Positions 18,099 to 25,913 are shown, counted from the first letter of the stretch. The stretch: 64,000 nucleotides of DNA from an uncultured Prevotellaceae bacterium (GCA_946185485.1 CAMHJQ010000001.1:155135-219134), one strand, 5' to 3'. Made by a program: numbers and translations. The notes: a model not told the origin generated them from the letters alone.

Positions 18099-18796
18099 TA
18101 CTGGGCGTCACGGCGGAGTTGGGAGAGGAACGAGAAGGCGGACGGCTCCTTGACGTGCGGAATAGAGAGGACAGACTGGGCCTTTCGGGCTAACTGGTGG
18201 ATGCGGGGGTCTTCGTATGGAAGCTGTAACGTCGTCTCTATGAGGTTGTACTGCTCGAAGGAAAGGTCGGCAGCCTGCGAATAGACAGGACGGTAGTTCT
18301 TGCCAAGGTATGAGAACTCGTCAAGGCTTACGCGTACCTTATTATAACTATCGAGACGGATGACCAGCGTGCCTGCAGCGAGGTCGCCGATGCGCTGGTG
18401 ATGCTGTGTGATGATGATGAACAGCACGCCAACGAAACTGAGCAGTGGGCCGTCGACGATGAACAGGAGCCAGCGCAGCAAATAGGCAGCAAGCGACGGT
18501 GTGCTACCGTCCTTCATCACCACGCGGAGCTTCATCAGTCGTTTGCCAAGTGTCTGTCCGTGGTTCAGTATCTCGAACAGCGGGCAGTAGAGCAACGGCG
18601 GCAGAACCATGATGAGCACAATCACGAATTCCTCCATGGCCGCTACACTGGGCAAATAATCCACGATAGTTGCCACGAGAACGATATAGGCTATCTGCAC
18701 GAGCCAGTCGACGAGTTGTGCAGCGATGCGCTCGCCCACGCCGCCTGGTGACTGGCTGATTTGCACGTACTGGCCGGTGATGATGTCGGAGGACAT
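18077..18796 (-). CDS. RDD family membrane protein
   Basis: The 239-residue protein has an RDD domain: the Arg-containing start GERIAAQLVDWLVQIAY, two more hydrophobic helices with LGKRLMKLRVV and GDLAAGTLVI, and a soluble C-terminal part of about 90 residues. The biochemical role is not established. It is divergent from the SpoIIM-like gene; in many Bacteroidota an RDD gene sits beside this MoxR/DUF58 cluster, so it likely belongs to the same membrane system. Its 3' end overlaps the transporter 3' end by 22 bp, which marks the edge of the inserted block. Confidence 0.85.
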   Translation of the reverse strand: MSSDIITGQYVQISQSPGGVGERIAAQLVDWLVQIAYIVLVATIVDYLPSVAAMEEFVIVLIMVLPPLLYCPLFEILNHGQTLGKRLMKLRVVMKDGSTPSLAAYLLRWLLFIVDGPLLSFVGVLFIIITQHHQRIGDLAAGTLVIRLDSYNKVRVSLDEFSYLGKNYRPVYSQAADLSFEQYNLIETTLQLPYEDPRIHQLARKAQSVLSIPHVKEPSAFSFLSQLRRDAQYYMLEDV

Positions 18797-18809
18797 GATA
18801 AGATGAAAT

Positions 18810-18969
18810 ATTAAAGATTAAAGATTAAATTCGCTTCGCTAAGTAACATTAAAGAGTAAATTCGTTTGCAAAATTAAAGTTTTTTGTTTACTTTTGTGCA
18901 CGATTTGCGGAAAAAGTCTAGAATAATCTGAGCTTTGCACAATTAATCTTCTATTATTAATCATTAATA
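18810..18969. repeat. 7-bp arrays around the RDD/SpoIIM divergent promoter
   Basis: attaaag, attaaag, attaaat fill 18810-18830, with attaaag, agtaaat again at 18848-18861. attaatc, ttctatt, attaatc, attaata fill 18942-18969 just before the SpoIIM ATG. Between the first two lies TTCGCTTCGCTAAGT, related to GAGCGAAG elements at 20883 and 23749. Confidence 0.7.
18865..18896 (+). promoter_or_regulatory. Promoter of the SpoIIM-DUF58 operon
   Basis: TTTG (18865-18868), 20 bp, TACTTTTG (18889-18896): a full Bacteroidota consensus match, 77 bp before the SpoIIM ATG. It should drive the six collinear genes to 25229. Confidence 0.82.
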
Positions 18970-18973
18970 CGTC

Positions 18974-19942
18974 ATGAAGGAAGTGGCATTTATCAGACAG
19001 AACATCGACAAGTGGAGAGACACGGAGGTGTTGCTCAAGACGTTGTCGACCCAAACGCCCGACGAGCTGGCCGACGCCTACGTTGAAGTGACCAGCGACT
19101 TGGCGTTTTCACAGAGCCACTATCCTAAGTCACGCATTACGCTCTATCTAAATGGACTCGCCTCGTCGTTGCATCAGGCTATCTACCGCAACCGCCGCGA
19201 GCGGTGGACACGCATCATCACATTCTGGACCCGTGAGGTACCGGCGACGATGTGGCGCGAACGGCGATGCCTCTTGGCGTCGTTCCTCATCTTCACCGTC
19301 AGCGTGGCCATAGGTGCTGTGTCACAGTGGCACGACACGGAGTTCGCCCGACTCATTTTGGGCGACGGCTATGTTGACATGACACTGGAGAACATCCGCA
19401 ACGGCACGCCGATGGCTGTCTACAACGGTAGCAAGGAACTGCCCATGTTCTTTGGCATCACTATGAACAACATCTACGTATCGTTCCTAATCTTTGCCGG
19501 CGGTGTGCTGACCAGTTTCATGACGGGCTACCTGCTGATGCAGAACGGCATCATGCTGGGCGCGTTCCAGGCTTTCTTCTTCCAACACGGCATCTACGCC
19601 GATTCGTTGTTAGCAGTCTGGTTGCACGGCACGTTGGAGATTTCTGCAGTCATCGTAGCCGGTGCCGGTGGTCTGGCCATCGGAAACGGTTGGTTGTTCC
19701 CCGGCACCTATCCCCGCATGATGTCGTTCAGAATGGGCGCCCGCCGAGGCTTGAAAATCGTAGTCGGCACGGTACCGCTGTTCGTCGTCGCCGGCTTCAT
19801 CGAGAGTTTCTTCACCCGCCACACCGAATGGAACAATGTGCTCCGACTGGCTGTCATACTCTGTTCGCTGACATTTGTCGTGGGGTACTATATATATCTG
19901 CCGTATAAAAGAAGAATTGAAGAGTTGAAGGATTTTAAATAA
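18974..19942 (+). CDS. Stage II sporulation protein M-like (SpoIIM/DUF95) membrane protein
   Basis: The 322-residue protein has a soluble N-terminal helical part (1-100) and a membrane domain with LLASFLIFTVSVAIGAVS, NNIYVSFLIFAGGVLTSF, LLAVWLHGTLEISAVIVAGAGG and a last helix near the C-terminus. The HGTLEISA motif is characteristic of the SpoIIM family. The organism does not sporulate; in Bacteroidota such genes accompany RDD, MoxR and DUF58 genes and their role is unknown. It is the first gene of the plus-strand operon. The C-terminal residues IEELKDFK are encoded by two copies of an 8-bp repeat (aattgaag, agttgaag; 19915-19930). Confidence 0.85.
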   Translation: MKEVAFIRQNIDKWRDTEVLLKTLSTQTPDELADAYVEVTSDLAFSQSHYPKSRITLYLNGLASSLHQAIYRNRRERWTRIITFWTREVPATMWRERRCLLASFLIFTVSVAIGAVSQWHDTEFARLILGDGYVDMTLENIRNGTPMAVYNGSKELPMFFGITMNNIYVSFLIFAGGVLTSFMTGYLLMQNGIMLGAFQAFFFQHGIYADSLLAVWLHGTLEISAVIVAGAGGLAIGNGWLFPGTYPRMMSFRMGARRGLKIVVGTVPLFVVAGFIESFFTRHTEWNNVLRLAVILCSLTFVVGYYIYLPYKRRIEELKDFK

Positions 19943-19952
19943 TTATTTGAAT

Positions 19953-20864
19953 ATGGAAAGGCCCAAAATTGAATTGCATCAAATGCGCAGTTTCAGCGAC
20001 AAGCTGAGTGCGGTGTTCGCCTTCTTCGGCGAGAACTGGAAAGTACTGCTGAAGTATCTCACATACTTCCTATTACCCCTAAGCCTGGTGACGTCTGTCG
20101 CACAAGCCGGCTATTTCGATTCCATGATGACGATGGCAGCGAAAGGCGAGCAGAATGGTCCCCTCGGCATGCTTGTAGGTTCGATGGGAGCTATGATAGT
20201 GCTCTACTCCATCGGTTCGTTGCTATTGATGAGCATCGTCTACTCACTGATGCGGCTGTACCGTGAGCGCGAAAACCGGTTAGCAGGGCTATCCTGGGAC
20301 GAGATGAAACCTGTTCTCATGCACGTCTTGTGGCGCTGCATCAAGTTGGCGCTCTGTGGCATCCTGATTTCGCTAATCATCGGCGCCATCATGATAGGTG
20401 TAGCCACTATTCATCCGGCATTAATCTTCATCGTCATCTTGGCTTTCATACCGTTTGGCATCCCACTGGCACTCATCTATCCCATCTACTTCTTCGAAGA
20501 CGACATCACAATTCCCGCCACGTTTGCGAAAGCATTCCACCTCGGGTTCCCGACTTGGGGCGGCATTTTTGGAGTACTACTTGTGCTCGGATTCATGGGT
20601 AGCTTCATTGCCGGTATGATCTCACTGCCCTGGACCATCATGAATACGGCGAAACTTATACTGAGTGCTAACGACGACGGCGGCTTTGTCAATAGCGTTG
20701 GCTATAGCTTCATCATTTATCTATTCGGCGTCATTCAGGCCTTTGCTAACTTCTTCGCCTATTCGCTGCCCTTCATCGGACTGGCCTATCAATACGGTCA
20801 CGCCTGTGAGAAAGTAGACCACGTGACAGTGGAGAGTGACATCGACCGCTTCGAACAGCTTTAG
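19953..20864 (+). CDS. Multi-pass membrane protein of the MoxR/DUF58 cluster, function unknown
   Basis: The 303-residue protein begins MERPKIELHQMRSFSDKL and has about six hydrophobic segments, including LLLMSIVYSLM, LALCGILISLIIGAIMIG and FGVLLVLGFMGSFIAGM. The soluble start FSDKLSAVFAFFGENWK is typical of Bacteroidota proteins in this neighbourhood. No catalytic motif is seen. ATG 19953, 10 bp after the SpoIIM stop, is preferred to a TTG two codons earlier. It probably forms part of a membrane complex with its neighbours; that is inferred from gene order only. Confidence 0.7.
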   Translation: MERPKIELHQMRSFSDKLSAVFAFFGENWKVLLKYLTYFLLPLSLVTSVAQAGYFDSMMTMAAKGEQNGPLGMLVGSMGAMIVLYSIGSLLLMSIVYSLMRLYRERENRLAGLSWDEMKPVLMHVLWRCIKLALCGILISLIIGAIMIGVATIHPALIFIVILAFIPFGIPLALIYPIYFFEDDITIPATFAKAFHLGFPTWGGIFGVLLVLGFMGSFIAGMISLPWTIMNTAKLILSANDDGGFVNSVGYSFIIYLFGVIQAFANFFAYSLPFIGLAYQYGHACEKVDHVTVESDIDRFEQL

Positions 20865-20913
20865 GAAATAGATATTTATTTCTGAGCGAAGTATATTTAT
20901 TCTTTATATAAAA

Positions 20914-21570
20914 ATGTTTAGTCTTCCTGTCGACACGTTAGTTTGCGACACCACGCAGGTTGCAGCGTGGCGGCAGGACGACGCTTTCAACTATAACCGC
21001 GAGTTAGTGGCAACGCAGGACTCACTGACAGAATGGCTGATAGCGAGGTTCTTCGAACTGCTGGCCAAACTATTTGGTTCAGAAGCTGCAGAGATGATTA
21101 CGAAGCCACTACTCGTCCTGTTGGGAGCCGCCGTCGTGGCTGTCATCGTATGGTTCGTTTATAAACAACGACCAGAGCTGTTTACCCGCAAAAAAAAGAG
21201 TTCTATCGAATTCAGTTCGATGGAAGAAACCATCTATGGCGTCGACTTCGACAGGGAGATAGCATCAGCAACGGCCATGGGTAACTGGCGCGACGCGGTA
21301 CGATACGTTTACTTGAAGACATTGCGGTGTCTCAGTGACTACCACCACATAGACTGGCAGCCCAGTAAGACACCGTCACAATACGTCTACGAAGAGCACC
21401 TGCCGGCATTTCGCCAACTGACAACGCACTTCCTACGAGTCCGCTATGGCAACTTCGAGGCAACGGAAGCACTCTATGAGGAAATGCAAACGCTGTCAGT
21501 GTCAATCTGCCTGGAAGTGAAAGAGTGCGCAGAAGCACGCTCAGAGGAAGTGAAAGGAGGTGAGGCATGA
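20914..21570 (+). CDS. DUF4129 domain membrane protein
   Basis: The 218-residue protein has an N-terminal segment outside the membrane, one transmembrane helix (about 62-83; LLVLLGAAVVAVIVWFVY) and a C-terminal cytoplasmic DUF4129 domain with the family pattern RDAVRYVYLKTLRCLSDY, then W.PSKTPSQYVYE and FLRVRYGNFEAT. DUF4129 proteins accompany transglutaminase, DUF58 and MoxR genes, often near envelope functions, but the activity is unknown. The stop overlaps the next ATG (ATGA at 21567-21570). The 49-bp gap upstream carries a GAGCGAAG-TTTATTCTTT element. Confidence 0.8.
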   Translation: MFSLPVDTLVCDTTQVAAWRQDDAFNYNRELVATQDSLTEWLIARFFELLAKLFGSEAAEMITKPLLVLLGAAVVAVIVWFVYKQRPELFTRKKKSSIEFSSMEETIYGVDFDREIASATAMGNWRDAVRYVYLKTLRCLSDYHHIDWQPSKTPSQYVYEEHLPAFRQLTTHFLRVRYGNFEATEALYEEMQTLSVSICLEVKECAEARSEEVKGGEA

Positions 21571-22772
21571 GGTTCAACAGGATGTTTATCATCGGCGTGC
21601 TCGCCTTCCTCGTCATCGTATTCATCATGGAATACCGCATGCCGAAGAAATTTCAGTGGCTGCCGACATATAGCCACCACGACAAGCAACCCTTCGGTTG
21701 CTATGTTTTTGACAGCGTGCTGAAAGCATCGCTCCTACAGGATTATCGGATAGAGCGGAAGACGTTCTACCAACTAAAGGGAGACACTTCACGAAAGGCC
21801 TTCCTGATGGTGGCCGACAACGTGGAGTTTCCAAAGACCGACGTCACAGCCATTATGGAACTGGCGCGAAAGGGAAACGTCATCATGCTGGTCAGCAATT
21901 CCTTGGGGAAAATGGCCGACACACTGCATCTTAACAGCGTCAACCATTATACCCCGATGACGCTCACCAAACATGTTCAGGCGGGAAACGGTCGCGATAC
22001 CTTAGTCTGGCAGCAGGACAGCATCTACGACCGACGCGAGTTCAAGTTCTATCCGCAGTTGTTACTCACCACCATTGTTGGAAAGACCGATACGTTAGAC
22101 TATCATGTACTGTGCAGGTCGAAAAGCTATTACAGTGATGCGACAGCGGTTCAGATACCAATGAGCCGGGGATGCATTATCTGGGTTTCAACGCCTTTGG
22201 TGTTCACCAACTACGGCATCCTTGACAAGGACAACTATCACTATATTTTCCGCCTGCTCACCCAACTTAGGGGGTTGCCCATTGTCAGAACCGAAGCCTA
22301 CACACCGATTGCCCAAGAGTCGCCATTGCGCTACATTCTCGAGCAACCACCATTGCGATGGGCGCTATACCTCTCGTTATTGACCATACTATTATTTATG
22401 GTGTTTACCGCCCGTAGACGACAGAGAGCCATCCCCTTGGTCAAAGGGCCAGACAACATGAGCCTCTCCTTTGCCAAACAGATTGGCACGCTCTATGCCC
22501 AGCGGAAGGACTACACCGACGCCGTTACCAAGAAATACACCTACTTTGCCGAGGAGCTGCGCACCTTATTACATATAGACATCACCGATGTGTCAGCAGA
22601 CAATCGCAACCTGAATCGGCTGGCGTTTATTACGGGTATTGAAAAGCAACAACTGGCGGGTCTCGTTGACGAACTACGCCAGATAGCCTCCGGCATGCGG
22701 CAGATTGGCGTCGAGGACTTGGGGCACTACATCGGGAGAATGAACGAAATCATTGGAAAATTGAAGAATTGA
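21567..22772 (+). CDS. DUF4350 domain membrane protein
   Basis: The 401-residue protein has an N-terminal helix (about 6-22; MFIIGVLAFLVIVFIME), a periplasmic DUF4350/GATase-like domain (about 30-265) with YVFDSVLKAS and LARKGNVIMLVSN, and a second helix (about 268-290; ALYLSLLTILLFMVF), then a cytoplasmic tail of about 110 residues. The domain resembles a glutamine-amidotransferase fold thought to bind rather than cleave. It follows DUF4129 with a 4-bp overlap. The last codons (IIGKLKN) lie in an 8-bp repeat array that continues to the MoxR ATG. Confidence 0.8.
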   Translation: MRFNRMFIIGVLAFLVIVFIMEYRMPKKFQWLPTYSHHDKQPFGCYVFDSVLKASLLQDYRIERKTFYQLKGDTSRKAFLMVADNVEFPKTDVTAIMELARKGNVIMLVSNSLGKMADTLHLNSVNHYTPMTLTKHVQAGNGRDTLVWQQDSIYDRREFKFYPQLLLTTIVGKTDTLDYHVLCRSKSYYSDATAVQIPMSRGCIIWVSTPLVFTNYGILDKDNYHYIFRLLTQLRGLPIVRTEAYTPIAQESPLRYILEQPPLRWALYLSLLTILLFMVFTARRRQRAIPLVKGPDNMSLSFAKQIGTLYAQRKDYTDAVTKKYTYFAEELRTLLHIDITDVSADNRNLNRLAFITGIEKQQLAGLVDELRQIASGMRQIGVEDLGHYIGRMNEIIGKLKN

Positions 22773-22791
22773 AATATAGAAATATTGAAGT
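22752..22791. repeat. 8-bp repeat array between DUF4350 and MoxR
   Basis: From 22752 in steps of eight: attggaaa, attgaaga, attgaaat, atagaaat, attgaagt. The array spans the DUF4350 stop codon and leads into the MoxR start region. The same word occurs inverted in the DUF58 gene (24246-24277) and at the SpoIIM end. Confidence 0.7.
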
Positions 22792-22792
22792 T

Positions 22793-23740
22793 ATGGAGTT
22801 ACAGACAACAGAGAAGATCCAAGAATTGAAGGAGAGCATTTCCCGCATCATTGTTGGACAGGAGAAAACGGTAGACTTGGTGCTGACAGCCATCATCGCC
22901 AATGGCCACGTACTCATCGAGGGTGTACCTGGAGTGGCGAAGACGCTGCTGGCACGGTTAGTGGCAAAACTGATTGACACCAAGTTCAGCCGCATACAGT
23001 TTACACCCGACCTGATGCCCAGCGACGTATTGGGTACTACGGTGTTTAATATGAAGACGCAGGGTTTCGACTTCCACCAAGGACCAGTGTTCGCCGACAT
23101 CGTCCTGGTGGACGAGGTGAACCGCGCTCCTGCCAAGACACAGGCGGCGCTCTTCGAGGTAATGGAAGAGCGACAGGTGACCATCGACGGCGTAACACAC
23201 AAGATGGGCGACATCTACACCATTTTGGCGACGCAGAATCCAGTGGAGCAAGAGGGGACCTACAAACTGCCCGAGGCTCAGACCGACCGTTTCTTGATGA
23301 AAATCACGATGGACTATCCCACACTCGACGAGGAAGTGGCCATCCTTGAGCGACACCATCAGAATACGGCCTTTGTCCGCTTGGAAGATGTCAAGCCAGT
23401 CATCTCCCACGACGAGCTGCTGGCACTAAGGGCACAGATGAGCAACGTCTTTGTAGAGCCATCGCTACTGAAATACATTGCAGCTATTGTCCAGCAGACT
23501 CGTCAGAGCCGCGCCATCTTCTTAGGGGCCTCACCGCGTGCTTCGGTGGCGATGCTCGGCTGCTCAAAGGCTTACGCCTTGTTGCAGGGACGCACTTTCG
23601 TGACACCCGACGATATTCAGTTCGTCACACCGTCCATTCTGCAGCACCGCTTGATATTGACTGCCGAGGCTGAGATGGAAGGACACACCAACCTGAAGGT
23701 CGCTCAACGAATCATCGAAAAAGTCGAAGTCCCCAAATAA
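22793..23740 (+). CDS. MoxR family AAA+ ATPase
   Basis: The 315-residue ATPase has Walker A GVPGVAKT (44-51), Walker B VLVDE (104-108), sensor 1 LATQNP and sensor 2 near GASPRASVAML, the full MoxR/RavA pattern. MoxR proteins act as chaperone-like remodellers of partner complexes, commonly with the DUF58 and VWA proteins encoded beside them. The ATG at 22793 is preferred to a TTG at 22769 that lies in the previous gene and the repeat array. The gene precedes DUF58 by 82 bp; that gap holds a GAGCGAAG element and a 7-bp array. Confidence 0.92.
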   Translation: MELQTTEKIQELKESISRIIVGQEKTVDLVLTAIIANGHVLIEGVPGVAKTLLARLVAKLIDTKFSRIQFTPDLMPSDVLGTTVFNMKTQGFDFHQGPVFADIVLVDEVNRAPAKTQAALFEVMEERQVTIDGVTHKMGDIYTILATQNPVEQEGTYKLPEAQTDRFLMKITMDYPTLDEEVAILERHHQNTAFVRLEDVKPVISHDELLALRAQMSNVFVEPSLLKYIAAIVQQTRQSRAIFLGASPRASVAMLGCSKAYALLQGRTFVTPDDIQFVTPSILQHRLILTAEAEMEGHTNLKVAQRIIEKVEVPK

Positions 23741-23746
23741 AATGAT

Positions 23747-23812
23747 CTCTGAGCGAAGCGAATTTATTCTTTTATTTTAAATCTTTAATCATTAATTTTT
23801 TATTTAATCTTA
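23747..23812. repeat. GAGCGAAG element plus 7-bp array before DUF58
   Basis: CTGAGCGAAGCGAATTTATT (23747-23766) resembles 20882-20900 and, inverted, 18826-18840. Next comes an AT-rich run with 7-bp period (tctttaa, tcattaa, tttttta, tttaatc, ttaaata), ending 11 bp before the DUF58 ATG. Confidence 0.55.
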
Positions 23813-23822
23813 AATATATTCC

Positions 23823-25229
23823 ATGTTTCTGACGCGGAGGTTCTATATCGTCATGACAGTCGTCATACTCGTGCTGGCCAGTGGCTACCTATGGTATCCG
23901 GCATTCATTGTCGGACGTTGGATGCTGCTGGCATTTGTCGCTGCCGTCGTCACAGACATCGTCAGGCTCTGGTCAAGACGCGGCATAACGGCCGAGCGCC
24001 ATTGTCCTGACCGTCTCTCGAACGGTGACAACAACAAGGTTTCTCTTGTCATGACGAACAATTACCGCTTTGCCGTCAGCGTGGAGATCATCGACGAAGT
24101 TCCCGTCGAGTTCCAGCAGCGTAACATCTGCTATCGGTTTAGTTTGCCTAAGGAAGAACAGCATCGCATCGACTACCATCTGCGCCCCACACGTCGCGGC
24201 AGCTATGCCTTCGGTGTCGTTCAGGTCTTCGTCACGCCCCTTACTCTTCAATTCTTAAATTTTTCAATCCTTAGATTCTCTGGCTTTGTCCAGCGCCGCT
24301 ATCGCTGTGCCTCGCCGCAACAGGTGAAGGTCTACCCATCCTTTCTGATGCTACACCAGTACGAGCTGTTAGCTGCCAGCCGTCATCTCGTAGAATTCGG
24401 CATCAAACGCATCCGTCGCATAGGCAACCACACCGAGTTTGAGCAAATCAAGGATTACGTGCAGGGCGATGACTACCGCACCATCAACTGGCGCGCTACG
24501 GCACGCCGCCACCAGCTCATGATTAATGTCTATCAGGACGAACGCTCACAACAGATATACAATGTGATAGACAAAGGACGTGTCATGCAGCAGACGTTTA
24601 ACGGCATGACCCTGTTAGACTATGCCATCAACGCCTCGTTAGTGCTGTCGTATGTCGCCATGCAGAAAGAGGACAAGGCTGGCCTCATTACGTTCGCCGA
24701 GCATCCCGAGTCCACAACCTTAGGGAGGGGGCAAGGGTGGACTTCCCCTTCCTTGGGAATGGGTCAGGGCTGGACTTTTGTACCCGCCTCGCGACAGTAC
24801 GGCCAGCTGCAGACACTACTTGAGGCACTCTATTCCCAGCAGACAACGTTTGGCGAGAGCGACTTCAGCGCGTTGGCAGCCTACACCAACCAATATGTGT
24901 CGAAGCGTAGTCTGATGGTGCTCTACACCAACTTCCTCAACCGCATCGCCCTCCAGCGCCAGTTGCCGTTCTTCCGCCAACTAAACCAGCGCCATAAACT
25001 GTTAGTGGTATTCTTCGAGGACGAGGAACTAAAAGACTACGTCAGGCAGCCTGCCGAGGACGTGGAACAGCAATTCCAGAAGGTAATAGCAGGCAAAATG
25101 GTTTACGAGAAGAGGTTGATAGTGTCAACGCTGAAGCAGAACGGTATTGCCGCCCTCCTCACACCGCCTGCCAGTCTCTCGGTCAACATCATCAACAAAT
25201 ACCTGGAACTCAAGCAGACCAGACTTTAG
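23823..25229 (+). CDS. DUF58 family protein with repeat-derived insertions
   Basis: The 468-residue protein begins with two hydrophobic helices (about 8-45) and carries a DUF58 domain with FEQIKDYVQGDDYRTINWRA, the signature of these MoxR partners. The domain contains a VWA-like fold, and the family is thought to link a MoxR ATPase to the membrane. Two stretches do not fit the family. QFLNFSILRF (about 142-151) is encoded by four units of an 8-bp repeat. GRGQGWT ... GMGQGWT (301-319) comes from a G-rich repeat also found in comM. Both stay in frame, so the protein may still work. The last 30 bp plus stop belong to a 37-bp exact repeat copied at 25791-25827. Confidence 0.88.
   Translation: MFLTRRFYIVMTVVILVLASGYLWYPAFIVGRWMLLAFVAAVVTDIVRLWSRRGITAERHCPDRLSNGDNNKVSLVMTNNYRFAVSVEIIDEVPVEFQQRNICYRFSLPKEEQHRIDYHLRPTRRGSYAFGVVQVFVTPLTLQFLNFSILRFSGFVQRRYRCASPQQVKVYPSFLMLHQYELLAASRHLVEFGIKRIRRIGNHTEFEQIKDYVQGDDYRTINWRATARRHQLMINVYQDERSQQIYNVIDKGRVMQQTFNGMTLLDYAINASLVLSYVAMQKEDKAGLITFAEHPESTTLGRGQGWTSPSLGMGQGWTFVPASRQYGQLQTLLEALYSQQTTFGESDFSALAAYTNQYVSKRSLMVLYTNFLNRIALQRQLPFFRQLNQRHKLLVVFFEDEELKDYVRQPAEDVEQQFQKVIAGKMVYEKRLIVSTLKQNGIAALLTPPASLSVNIINKYLELKQTRL
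24246..24277. repeat. 8-bp repeat array inside the DUF58 coding sequence
   Basis: cttcaatt, cttaaatt, tttcaatc, cttagatt: four 8-bp units, the reverse complement of the word in the 22752-22791 array. Confidence 0.65.
24720..24779. repeat. G-rich dispersed repeat inside the DUF58 coding sequence
   Basis: TTAGGGAGGGGG and GTGGACTTCCCC share their arms with the comM repeat. An internal near copy (gggcaagggtggact and gggtcagggctggact, about 31 bp apart) yields the peptide pair GRGQGWT and GMGQGWT. Confidence 0.6.
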
Positions 25230-25233
25230 CCCA
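25197..25233 (+). repeat. 37-bp direct repeat, left copy (DUF58 3' end)
   Basis: This stretch holds the last codons and stop of DUF58 and is identical to 25791-25827. The two copies flank the transporter relic and DUF805. Confidence 0.9.
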
Positions 25234-25290
25234 TGGCAGAACATTATCAACTCGCTGGAACTGTGGCAATACAGAAAACACACACAATAG
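25234..25290 (+). pseudogene. Second, diverged copy of the BASS-like transporter 3' end
   Basis: Directly after the DUF58 repeat the frame reads WQNIINSLELWQYRKHTQ and stops at TAG (25288-25290). The intact transporter ends WQNIINSIELWQYRKHHTSSSM. The first 18 bp (tggcagaacattatcaac) are identical; most later codons differ synonymously. It is a 19-codon relic with no start. Its tail HTQ probably shows the native end of the transporter. Confidence 0.88.
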
Positions 25291-25309
25291 TAAATTTTCT
25301 ATCATAACA

Positions 25310-25341
25310 TTTGGCCGTTTTGTCAAAAATGTCTACCTTTG
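25310..25341 (+). promoter_or_regulatory. Promoter of DUF805
   Basis: TTTG (25310-25313), 20 bp, TACCTTTG (25334-25341): a full consensus match 49 bp before the DUF805 ATG. The small gene therefore has its own promoter. Confidence 0.85.
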
Positions 25342-25390
25342 CATCATGACATCATTTTTACCTAACTAAATAACACAAAACATTATTATT

Positions 25391-25792
25391 ATGGGATTTT
25401 TTGCAGCTATTAAATCGGTTATGAGCCAGTATGCTGGCTTTTCTGGACGCGCTCGCCGCTCCGAGTATTGGTATTGGGTATTGTTCACGCTCCTCTGGTG
25501 CTGGATTCCCCTGCTGAACATTCTGCTGGCACTCATCTTCTTCATCCCCGGACTGGCAGTAGCCGTTCGTCGTCTGCACGACACGGGTCGCACTGGATGG
25601 TGGCTGCTCATCAGCCTCGTCCCAGTCATCGGCGGTATCGTGCTGCTCATCTTCTATTGCACTGACAGTCAGATTGGTGAAAACCAGTATGGTCCCAACC
25701 CCAAGGGCATCAACCCACAGTCTGCTGCCCAAGCCGAGACCGCTGCCGAGACCAAAGAGCCTCAAAGCGAGGCAGACCGCTGGCAAGACTAA
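25391..25792 (+). CDS. DUF805 family small membrane protein
   Basis: The 133-residue protein has the DUF805 pattern: FSGRARRSEYWYWVLF, two hydrophobic helices (LLNILLALIFFIPGLAVAV and WWLLISLVPVIGGIVLLIF), the RRLHDTGRTGWW loop between them, and GENQYGPNPKG after them. An acidic, Ala-rich tail of about 25 residues follows. The function is unknown; relatives are inner-membrane proteins. The TAA stop (25790-25792) overlaps the first bases of the right 37-bp repeat, so the gene sits exactly between the two repeat copies. Convergent tsf follows after a terminator. Confidence 0.88.
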   Translation: MGFFAAIKSVMSQYAGFSGRARRSEYWYWVLFTLLWCWIPLLNILLALIFFIPGLAVAVRRLHDTGRTGWWLLISLVPVIGGIVLLIFYCTDSQIGENQYGPNPKGINPQSAAQAETAAETKEPQSEADRWQD

Positions 25793-25827
25793 ATACCTGG
25801 AACTCAAGCAGACCAGACTTTAGCCCA
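25791..25827 (+). repeat. 37-bp direct repeat, right copy
   Basis: Identical to 25197-25233. Here it has no reading-frame context and is followed by AAGGGACAG, probably the original sequence downstream of DUF58. Confidence 0.9.
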
Positions 25828-25884
25828 AGGGACAGAAAAGGACACCAAGGGACAAATCTTTGGCATCCTTTGAGACGTTCCGAC

Positions 25885-25913
25885 AAAAAAAGGGAGCCGC
25901 GAAGCTCCCTTTT
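25885..25913 (-). terminator. Intrinsic terminator of rpsB-tsf
   Basis: On the minus strand AAAGGGAGC and GCTCCCTTT form a 9-bp stem followed by a run of seven U, 22 bp after the tsf stop. With four T on the other side it could also serve DUF805. Confidence 0.8.
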
